Positions 1 through 7,954 of a stretch of 10,054 nt of DNA are shown in pieces. This stretch comes from Chromera velia (lineage: Eukaryota > Sar > Chromeraceae). The notes beneath the pieces were generated by a model. The model did not search any database, was not told where the DNA came from, and saw only the letters and a program-made list of their open reading frames with translations. The stretch is taken from assembly GCA_018398765.1 (NCBI GenBank), contig JAHBMJ010003526.1, positions 1 through 10,054 of the forward strand, written 5' to 3'. The position numbers and the translations under genes are program-made. Within the stretch, counting starts at the first letter, position 1, and the number at the start of each line of letters is the position of its first letter.

Positions 1-54
1 ATGTGTGTCTGCGAATCGACTGCTGATTGTTCACGTTCGTGTGACTGTCATCAA
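1..54 (+). repeat. Inverted repeat, left copy
   Basis: The first 54 bases match the reverse complement of 7659-7712 at 52 of 54 positions; the two mismatches are adjacent, at 14 bases before the TCGACTGCTG core. The similarity starts at the window edge, so the true left end is unknown. It stops at 54, where the other copy meets an N and a (CA)n tract. It may be a dispersed host repeat, an inverted duplication that predates the retroelement insertion, or an assembly artefact. Confidence 0.8.
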
Positions 55-645
55 GTTGTGTGTCTTCGCTCTGTGGTTGCTTGTTAACGGCACGTGACGT
101 GTGTCTCACGCATTGTGCCGGTGTGTGATGAAACGTATGTGTGAAATCGTTTTTGCAAATGACAATTCAAGTGATGCGGTTCCAGTTGCGCCTTTGCCCC
201 GGCCAATATTGAAGGTCCTTGTTGGAGGTTCAGGTGCCTTCTTCTGTTAGAAAGTGTGAATAAGTTCACAATATAATGTGAATAAGTAGTATCCGTGATA
301 TTAAATCAATAATGCTGCAAATAATATAAAAAATCTTATTCTAAATATAAAACCTCAGGCTGTTTAATGATCGAGTTTAGATAGGGCTAGCTAAAGATAT
401 ATTACAAACTCTTAACATACGAAACTTTAATTAGCTAGTATTCCACTTACTATCAATTTTAATATTTGTTTGATTATTAGGCATGACTTTAATTTTATTT
501 ACAATCGATCAGATAAATGATCTGGTAAATAATTTAACTTTTGATCAGCACATATACAGTGTTATATACACATATTAATTCCTGTAGTTATATACAATCC
601 TAGACATATTTATTCGTTCACTCATTTATTTCTAGAGGTATCACA

Positions 646-690
646 GCAAAAAAAAAATTAAAGCCATTTCTGGCTTACTTTTATTTTTGC
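646..690. repeat. Imperfect stem-loop with 20-bp arms
   Basis: GC + A-rich arm (646-666), loop TTTC (667-670) and T-rich arm (671-690) form a near-palindrome. The inner six pairs, AAGCCA/TGGCTT, are perfect, and the outer ends GCAAAAA/TTTTTGC also pair. It lies 13 bases outside the retroelement target site. No function can be assigned; it could be a fragment of a small inverted-repeat element or chance in AT-rich DNA. Confidence 0.55.
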
Positions 691-702
691 CAATGATGTT
701 AA

Positions 703-707
703 GTGAC
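703..707. repeat. Target-site duplication, left copy
   Basis: GTGAC immediately precedes the TGTT end of the left LTR, and GTGAA follows the right LTR. Four of five bases agree (GTGA), which fits the 4-6 bp duplication made by Ty3/gypsy integrases. It can be read as a 5-bp duplication with one later mutation, or as a 4-bp duplication with the LTR one base longer (C at 707 and 6871). Confidence 0.65.
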
Positions 708-982
708 TGTTCCGTCAGGCCTACGGAAGCTATAGGGCTCAGATACGTGCTTATACGATCTTACACATAGAGGTCTGTTAAAGAGGGCATCTTTCCTTCA
801 GGCTTGCCTTCTCTCTATAACAGGCAACATGTATGCGCATTCATTCTCTGTATTTGAGAATTGCTGTCAATAATAGGTATGCGTCTGTATTGAATCAATC
901 ATTCTGTATTGGACCTTTTTACTATTAAGTCGATCTTGCTTATCGAAGGACTTAGTGTTTCTCTTATTCATGATCCCTAACA
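708..982 (-). repeat. 3' LTR (275 bp)
   Basis: On the element strand it begins TGTTAGGG and ends GGAACA, giving short inverted termini TGTT...AACA. It aligns without gaps to 6872-7146 with 10 differences, all transitions. A 6-bp inverted repeat TTCCGT/ACGGAA (710-715 and 723-728) lies just inside the outer end. No TATA box or polyadenylation signal stands out clearly. Confidence 0.95.
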
Positions 983-986
983 ATCA

Positions 987-997
987 CTCCCCCCTTT
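987..997 (-). promoter_or_regulatory. Polypurine tract (plus-strand primer)
   Basis: On the element strand the run AAAGGGGGGAG lies four bases upstream of the 3' LTR start (TGTTAGGG). A G-rich purine run at this position is the RNase H-resistant primer for plus-strand DNA synthesis in LTR elements. Its place and composition are as expected. Confidence 0.85.
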
Positions 998-1001
998 AAG
1001 C

Positions 1002-1018
1002 TTGTGCGTCCCGCACAA
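1002..1018 (-). repeat. Perfect 7-bp hairpin next to the polypurine tract
   Basis: TTGTGCG and CGCACAA form a perfect stem around a 3-base loop, four bases upstream of the polypurine tract in element orientation. The structure could help protect or expose the tract, or affect 3' RNA processing. The structure is seen; the role is inference. Confidence 0.6.
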
Positions 1019-1096
1019 TTCACACCTTTCACCGATCCCAACCACCTACACCGGCAATCGAAGAACCACCATTGGCGCGGCCACACCACATAATAC

Positions 1097-1131
1097 GAAG
1101 GGTGGGAAAAACATAAGAAGGGTGGGAAAAA
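1097..1131. repeat. 15-bp direct repeat, two copies at 20-bp period
   Basis: GAAGGGTGGGAAAAA occurs at 1097-1111 and 1117-1131 within the element's 3' non-coding region. On the RNA strand it is pyrimidine-rich. It may be a small tandem duplication or a protein-binding site. Confidence 0.7.
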
Positions 1132-1198
1132 ATGAATGATGGATTAAATCGATTGAAACAGCGCAGTCATCACTTCATGCCATGGAGCAATCAACAGT

Positions 1199-1564
<366 letters not shown>

Positions 1565-1567
1565 CTA

Positions 1568-3183
<1,616 letters not shown>

Positions 3184-4170
3184 TCAGGAGAGAGCGTCTG
3201 CGTCTGCATGGGCTTTTCCCGACTTGTGAACATACCGCAGCCCAAATTCCTGCAACTCCAACGCCCAATTCCTCACTCTCTCATTCGCCACTTTCTTATC
3301 CTCCATCGCCAGATTAGGTTTGTGATCGGTGACTGCATACGTGTGTCCACCAATCAGATAGTGACGCCACTGACGGCAGCAGTACACAAGACCTAAGGCC
3401 TCCCTCTCTACTAGGCTGTAATTCCTCTCAGCAGCACTTAACGCCCTGCTCACATAGGCAATCACCACCTCCTTTCCGTTGACTTCTTGTGTGAGAAGAC
3501 CTCCCACGGAGACCTTGCACGCGTTTGGCTTGACGGTGAAAGGGCGGCTCATGTCTGGAAAGGCAAGGATAAGGGGGGTAGTGAGGCGTCTCTTCAATTC
3601 GGTAAAGATTGCCTCTGCTTCCTCACCCCACTGGAAGGGAAGGGGACGGCCTTCCTTGTTAGCTGGTTTCAGCAGCTCATAGAGGGGATGCGTCAACCTC
3701 GCAAAGCTTGCAACGAAATGGCGGTAATACGAGCAGAGATAAAGGAAGGAGCGCAGCTCTTTTCGGTCTTTTGGAGACTCCCACTCCAATACCTTCTTCA
3801 CATTCTTTCGACTTGGCCTGATCCCCCTGAAGGAGACTGAATGTCCTAAATATTCCACCTCTCTCAACGCAATCTGTGCTTTCTCTAACTTCAGCTTGAA
3901 GTTTGCCTGCCTCACCAATCCCAAAACCTCCCTCAAATCCCTCAAATGCTCTGCGTGCGAATGGGAGAAAACAATGATGTCATCGATGTAGACGAGGGCG
4001 ATATCTCTCGTCAAACCTGCGAGAAGCAGCGTCATCACATGCTGGAAGATGCTCGGTGCGTTCACGAGCCCAAACGGCATACGTGTGAACTCATAGAGAC
4101 CGAAAAGAGTCACGAAAGCAGTTTTTTCTGCATCTGCTTCGTACATCTTCAGCTGGAAGAAGCCGGAGGT
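3184..4170 (-). pseudogene. pol: pol fragment: reverse transcriptase palm/thumb and RNase H
   Basis: This is the largest RT piece, starting after a TAA (4171-4173) inside RT motif A. Counting from the ATG at 4146, residues 15-35 hold the conserved FGLYEFTRMPFGLVNAP region and residues 53-56 are the YIDD catalytic box. Residues 110-195 are the RT connection (FLYLCSYYRHFV, then FQW...F..LK..L). RNase H spans about 198-320. Its first catalytic Asp, in the usual T-D-A-S motif, is Asn208 (codon AAC at 3523-3525), while E249 and D274 (TDHKP) remain. It ends ADALS-stop where ADALSR is expected; TGA is one C-to-T step from CGA. RNase H activity would be expected to fail in this copy. Confidence 0.92.
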
Positions 4171-4434
4171 TTAATCGAGAACGGAAAACACCTGTGCTCC
4201 TGCGAGACGGTCGAGGGTTTCTTGGATGTGGAGAAGGGGGAACAAGTCACGTTTGGTTACCTGATTCAGCTTGCAGAAGTCGAGGCAGAAACGGGTGGTG
4301 CCATCAGGCTTCTTTACAAGGACGACGGGCGCAGCCCATGGAGAGCTGGACTTGCGGATGACACCCCCTTCTTCCATTGCCTCAATCTTCTTCTTCACAT
4401 GGTCGCGTTGGTGGTAAGGCACTCTGTCCTGGTT
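4171..4434 (-). pseudogene. pol: pol fragment: reverse transcriptase fingers
   Basis: This short open stretch of the same frame lies between two nonsense codons. It contains [30 protein letters not shown] and KLNQVT, the conserved fingers motifs of Ty3/gypsy reverse transcriptase, and ends at FSVLD, whose Asp is the first catalytic residue (motif A). The TAA at 4171-4173 follows directly and is followed in frame by TSGFFQLKM, so the stop replaces one residue inside motif A (Leu is usual there). Confidence 0.9.
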
Positions 4435-5559
4435 CTATCTGATGGGAGGGGCGTCGCCTGTGGGGATTCGGACTTCGTACGGCTGTCCATTCAGTCGTAA
4501 TTCACCGATATCAAAGCGGGAGTGAGACCAGAGGTCGCTATGCTCTCGGAGGAGGGATTCATACTTCCCTCTGACCTCAGGCAGGATGTGCGAGAGATCA
4601 ACTTTCGGAAGTGAAGGAGACGGCAGGGGATTCTGCGGTGGGGTAGATGTCGTCACGTTGGCTGTGACGGCTGTGACTGAGGCAGCGCGGCTAGCTGGCT
4701 CGGCAAAAGTAAGGAGGGACTCTGCACCCAACCGAAGATCTTGCTGCGAGACGTTCAGGACTTCGATGGTGGCAACTCCGGCCCTCACTGTGACTATCTG
4801 GTCTAGGACTGCAAGGCCTGGGTGCGCTCGGGGAAAATTTCGATGCAAAATGACTGTTTTTTCCTCTCCTACTCCATCTACATCCACCTGGAGAAGCGCA
4901 CGGGAACGCTTCGTGACTTTTGTGCGGCAGAGAGGAGCCACACGCATCGGCTTTCGTCCGTCATCGTACCAACCGTGAAAAACGGGAAGATCAGCAACAA
5001 CCAACCTGTCCTCTCTGTAGTGGTACTGCACGACTGGGTCTTTGAGCTTAAGAAAATCCTGCCCGAGGACCAGGTCGTACCCCGTGTCGGCTGTGACGAG
5101 GAGAGTGTGCGGGAATTTCTTCTCTGGGTTGTTGGGGTGGGAAAGTGAGATCGTGGTCTCCCCCAGCACCTTCAACCCACTCCTTCCCGCCGCCGACAGC
5201 GCCAGAGTAGCCAGAACCACTGGGCTGTCTGTATGCAAAGTCAGTAACACATCTATGAATGAGACCTCTACACCTGAATCAAGCACTCCTGTCGTCTTAT
5301 GTCCATGTCCAACCACAAAGCTTACTTTCGACTGACTACTGACCTTAACGGAAGCATTCTGTGCCCACATGATGCTTGCTGGTTTCGTTTCTTCTGTTTT
5401 GGGCATTCGTACCGGTAAAGGAGATGGAAGCACGGGCTGCCTACGCGCTTCTTTAAAAGCAAATCTCTTCCCTGTACTGTCGTCCTCTCTCGAAAAGCAG
5501 CCTTTCCTTTTCATTTCATGAAGTGGAGCATGGAGATACGTAGAGAGAGGATGAGGCAA
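4435..5559 (-). pseudogene. pol: pol fragment: aspartic protease and linker to reverse transcriptase
   Basis: This is the first part of pol, in the -1 frame relative to gag. The frame continues upstream of 5559 to the slippery site but carries a TAG at 5560-5562, so it cannot be reached intact in this copy. Counting from the TTG at 5559, the retropepsin active site is V92-L-D-S-G-V97 and the C-terminal motif is LVLGQDFL (163-170). The usual Ala after DSG is Val97, possibly a GCA-to-GTA change. Residues 190-290 are a linker with little recognisable sequence; about 320-374 lead into RT (HSDLW, then YEVRIPTGDAPPIR). It ends at TAG (4435-4437), one transition from CAG. The protease normally cleaves Gag and Pol in the particle. 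Confidence 0.9.
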
Positions 5560-5616
5560 CTAAGGTTGGGTGGTAGGGACTGCCTCTACTGTGTCCCTCC
5601 ACCCCATTCGTTTCCC
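5553..5616 (-). promoter_or_regulatory. Predicted -1 ribosomal frameshift signal (slippery site + pseudoknot)
   Basis: The heptamer G GGA AAC (5616-5610, minus strand) is in the phase required for -1 slippage from gag (Ser-Gly-Asn codons 376-378). After a 5-nt spacer, GGGTGG and AGGGAC (5604-5593) pair with GTCCCT and CCACCC (5580-5568), a 12-bp stem with one bulged A at 5574. The 12-nt loop holds the gag stop. GAGGCA in the loop (5586-5581) is complementary to TGCCTC (5558-5553), giving a possible 6-bp second stem and an H-type pseudoknot with connecting loops of 6 and 9 nt. Slippage enters the pol frame, as in many retroelements. In this copy that frame meets TAG after 16 codons. Confidence 0.75.
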
Positions 5617-6743
5617 GAGTACCACAGTTCTGGACAGTTCGCGACGAAGTGTGATGGTGACCTGCAGTGGTGGCATGTTGGCACTCGTTGCCCGAACGGT
5701 GGAGCATACCCATTCTGTCCATACCCGAAGTGACTGTTGTTGAAACCGTTGTGGCCTCCTCTGCCTCTATACATGCCCCCTGGCATTCCTCCTCGTCCCC
5801 TGTATCCACCTCTCCATCCTGAGCCTGCATTTCGGCCAGGCGTGAAGCCGTATGCGACTTGAGGAGACGGCCGATTGCCGTAGACGGCATAGCCGCCCCG
5901 ACCCCCTCGCGGCATCGAATTGCCCCTGCCGCGGCCGCGAGTATGCAAAGCCGCTATGCTGGCCTCAACGCGCTCAAGCCTGTCTGTCAACTTCTCCCAT
6001 CGTTCAAAGTCAGACGTTGATTGCGTACTCTGGACGGCAGCGAGTTTGGCTCTGGCTTTCTTCTGCAGCTTGGCATGGAGATGCTCGGTTCTCTTTACCA
6101 AGTCATTCCATTCGGAGAAGGCGGGTTCAATTTCCAGAGCTTCCCGCATTTCGGGATAGAGGGCGTTGATGAATGGTGTGATACGATGGTTACGAATGGC
6201 ATTTGGGTTGGCGGCCATAAAGGTATCGATGAATCGGTCAACGAACGGTTGGAACGCGTCTGCGACACTCAGTTTCACGTCTGCCATCATATACACCGCG
6301 TGCTTTTCTTCTATGCCTCCCCCACCGTAGGCATCGAGGAACCATGCGTCTACTTCATCGACGGTGGAGCATGTTCCTCTCTTCTCGTCCCACTGCTGCA
6401 CCAGGTCGGTGTCAACAAAGTGTATACCAAGCAATAGTTTGTATTCGTCGACGTTGAGGTTGCTGGCTTTCACTTTGTCACGGAATTGGCTAAACCAAGT
6501 CCTCCCATTCTTCTTCTTGGGGTCAAATACCTCTACGACTCTCTTCACCTCTGCCAGTGCCTTCAGTTTGTCTACATCAATTGCCATGTTCGGTCCTTGC
6601 CCTGCCTGTATCGATTCCTCTAAGTCAGTCTGTTGTTCAGATGCTGAGCGGTGCATGACTGCTGGGCTTTCGGTAACAATCTCCCCTTCCTCCGTGAAGA
6701 GGGTGCCTACGGAGGAAGGAGGAGGAGTGTCGATGTTCTCCAA
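5586..6743 (-). CDS. gag: Gag polyprotein (capsid and CCHC nucleocapsid)
   Basis: Gag forms the particle that packages element RNA. The frame is uninterrupted for 385 codons from a TTG at 6743. Residues about 73-230 look like the retrotransposon gag/capsid region (WFSQFRDKV...LLLGIHFV...W..F...YG). A possible coiled coil follows at 244-266, an RG/RGG-rich RNA-binding stretch at 269-333, and one CCHC zinc knuckle at C357, C360, H365, C370 (CX2CX4HX4C). The start is unsettled: the frame is open upstream to 6863, just after a TAG inside the primer-binding site, with no ATG. The first in-frame ATG is at 6654-6656 (residue 30), yet residues 1-29 look protein-like. The original ATG may have been lost. 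The gag stop lies inside the loop of the predicted frameshift structure. Confidence 0.85.
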   Translation of the reverse strand: MENIDTPPPSSVGTLFTEEGEIVTESPAVMHRSASEQQTDLEESIQAGQGPNMAIDVDKLKALAEVKRVVEVFDPKKKNGRTWFSQFRDKVKASNLNVDEYKLLLGIHFVDTDLVQQWDEKRGTCSTVDEVDAWFLDAYGGGGIEEKHAVYMMADVKLSVADAFQPFVDRFIDTFMAANPNAIRNHRITPFINALYPEMREALEIEPAFSEWNDLVKRTEHLHAKLQKKARAKLAAVQSTQSTSDFERWEKLTDRLERVEASIAALHTRGRGRGNSMPRGGRGGYAVYGNRPSPQVAYGFTPGRNAGSGWRGGYRGRGGMPGGMYRGRGGHNGFNNSHFGYGQNGYAPPFGQRVPTCHHCRSPSHFVANCPELWYSGNEWGGGTQ

Positions 6744-6857
6744 CCAGGGGTGGATGGAAGGAATCGAAGAGGAACTCTGGTTTCCTCCTTGCAGATAGGA
6801 GGTTCCTCTTCTTATGATTCTGGTCTGTATTGTGTTAACTAGACCGGGAACCCAAAA

Positions 6858-6870
6858 GCTCTGCTAACCA
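6858..6870 (-). promoter_or_regulatory. tRNA primer-binding site
   Basis: On the element strand, one base after the 5' LTR, TGGTTAGCAGAGC is complementary to a tRNA 3' end finishing in CCA. It resembles the complement of common eukaryotic initiator-Met tRNA 3' ends (TGGTAGCAGAG) with one additional T, so an initiator tRNA primer with a bulge, or a different tRNA, are both possible. It primes minus-strand DNA synthesis. Confidence 0.75.
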
Positions 6871-6871
6871 C

Positions 6872-7146
6872 TGTTCCGTCAGGCCTACGGAAGCTATAGG
6901 GCTCAGATACGTGCTTATACGATCTTACACATAGAAGTCTGTTAGAGAGGGCATCTTTCTTTTAGGCTTGCCTTCTCTCTATAACAGGTAACATGTATGC
7001 GCGTCCATTCTCTGTATCTGAGAATTGCTGTCAATAATAGGTACGCGTCTGTATTGAATCAATCACTCTGTATTGGACCTTTTTACTATTAAGTCGATCT
7101 TGCTTATCGAAGGACTTAGTGTTTCTCTTATTCATGATCCCTAACA
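6872..7146 (-). repeat. 5' LTR (275 bp)
   Basis: This is the upstream LTR of the element, where transcription would start. It has the same TGTTAGGG...GGAACA ends as the other LTR and 265 of 275 identical bases. A terminal TTCCGT/ACGGAA inverted repeat lies at 6874-6892. TTATAGAGAG (element strand, around 6976-6985) could serve as a TATA-like element, but I cannot place the promoter. Confidence 0.95.
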
Positions 7147-7151
7147 GTGAA
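7147..7151. repeat. Target-site duplication, right copy
   Basis: GTGAA follows the CA end of the right LTR and matches the left-side GTGAC in its first four bases. This shows that the two LTRs belong to one insertion event rather than to a recombined pair. Confidence 0.65.
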
Positions 7152-7637
7152 AAACAACTGCACGTTGTTCACATATTGCGTAACTCTTTTTTCGGTGCTC
7201 TACAACTGTTGCTTAGCTGTTGCAAGAAAAAAAAAAAAGAAAAGAATAATTAAACTTGAAGCCAATTCTATCAATCAATCTGGTTTACTTTTTTTGTGTG
7301 TGTGTGATACGCCTAGATCTAGGCCTAGATTTATTTTTTAATTCCGTATCAGTAATCATATCAGCTAGTATATTAGAGTGATTCGTTCTTTTATATTCAT
7401 TCATTAAATCTCATCTCAGGGCATTCATTCATTGATTCACTATGCAGCTGATTTATTCATTAGCTTTGATCAGACACGTACTAATAGACCTCTGCCAGTG
7501 CTCTAATAATGATCAACTTGAATGAGACAATTGACAGTGGACGAGCACGTGGCCTTATCAGAGAAATACATATATGCATCCACGCTCACACCGACACAAG
7601 ACACAAGCAGACACAGGCACGCAAAGCTACTTGCAGG

Positions 7638-7657
7638 CACACACACACACACACACA
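7638..7657. repeat. (CA)10 microsatellite, followed by one undetermined base
   Basis: Ten CA units run up to an N at 7658. The N sits exactly between the microsatellite and the inverted-repeat copy, so this point is either hard to sequence or an assembly joint. Confidence 0.9.
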
Positions 7658-7658
7658 N

Positions 7659-7712
7659 TTGATGACAGTCACACGAACGTGAACAATCAGCAGTCGATCG
7701 GCAGACACACAT
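7659..7712 (-). repeat. Inverted repeat, right copy
   Basis: Its reverse complement matches 1-54 at 52 of 54 bases. The two copies enclose the retroelement and both AT-rich flanks, about 7.6 kb. No protein or RNA gene is recognisable in it. Confidence 0.8.
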
Positions 7713-7954
7713 CGGGCCCATACACAGAATACTGTCACACACACTCAGTTGCAGAAAGGAACACGCAGAGGCGACTTGAATTGATCAAGCGATCGATGCA
7801 GCAACGTTGGGAAGACGATTATGCAGCGCTCTGCCTTGCAACCACTTCTTTCTTCATCACCTCACGTCAATACATTCAGCCTTTCTTCGTTCCAGGACCA
7901 AACTGAAACGCCGTCAAACTGATGAACTGCGCTCCTGCATCCTGTGCCTGGCGC

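Larger units (their letters stand above)
1..702. other. Left flank, no gene seen
   Basis: I see no supportable gene here. Positions 1-250 are of mixed composition with GT-rich runs; about 270-700 is AT-rich with many short ATT/TAA runs, which looks like intergenic DNA. The short open frames (for example 84-269 on the minus strand) show no protein-like pattern. Two small structures are listed separately: the 54-bp inverted-repeat copy at the left edge and a stem-loop at 646-690. An 11-bp direct repeat, TGTGAATAAGT, occurs at 255-265 and 277-287. The flank ends at the retroelement target site. Confidence 0.6.
998..1198 (-). other. Element 3' non-coding region with hairpin and direct repeat
   Basis: This stretch lies between the end of the pol frame and the polypurine tract. 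It contains a perfect 7-bp hairpin, TTGTGCG-TCC-CGCACAA, at 1002-1018, beside the polypurine tract. It also holds a 15-bp direct repeat, GAAGGGTGGGAAAAA (plus strand), at 1097-1111 and 1117-1131 with a 20-bp period. I see no open frame with protein-like content. Confidence 0.6.
7152..7954. other. Right flank, no gene seen; includes 3' region of the wall-protein gene
   Basis: No supportable coding frame is present. About 7220-7500 is AT-rich with poly-A/poly-T runs and ATTCATTC repeats. A perfect 14-bp palindrome, GCCTAGATCTAGGC, lies at 7311-7324. A (CA)n tract and an inverted-repeat copy follow. Positions about 7720-7954 are immediately downstream of the stop of the minus-strand wall-protein gene and probably include its 3' UTR. 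I see no clear AATAAA signal on the minus strand there. Confidence 0.55.

Noticed and set aside
3946-4500. Plus-strand 184-codon open frame
   Set aside because: It lies antisense over reverse transcriptase motifs that are clear on the minus strand; its own translation shows no family pattern.
5516-5890. Minus-strand 124-codon frame spanning the gag-pol junction
   Set aside because: It is the third frame over gag and pol, with no recognisable domain; the -1 frame explains pol without it.
7311-7324. 14-bp palindrome GCCTAGATCTAGGC as a regulatory site
   Set aside because: The palindrome is real, but it is isolated in AT-rich non-coding DNA with no nearby start or second copy; chance cannot be excluded.
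7147-7341. Small plus-strand frame starting next to the LTR
   Set aside because: It is 64 codons with poly-Lys from an A-run and no ordered sequence; nothing supports it as a gene.
7503-7906. Frames across the (CA)n tract on both strands
   Set aside because: They are low-complexity, include an undetermined base and show no protein-like sequence outside the repeat.
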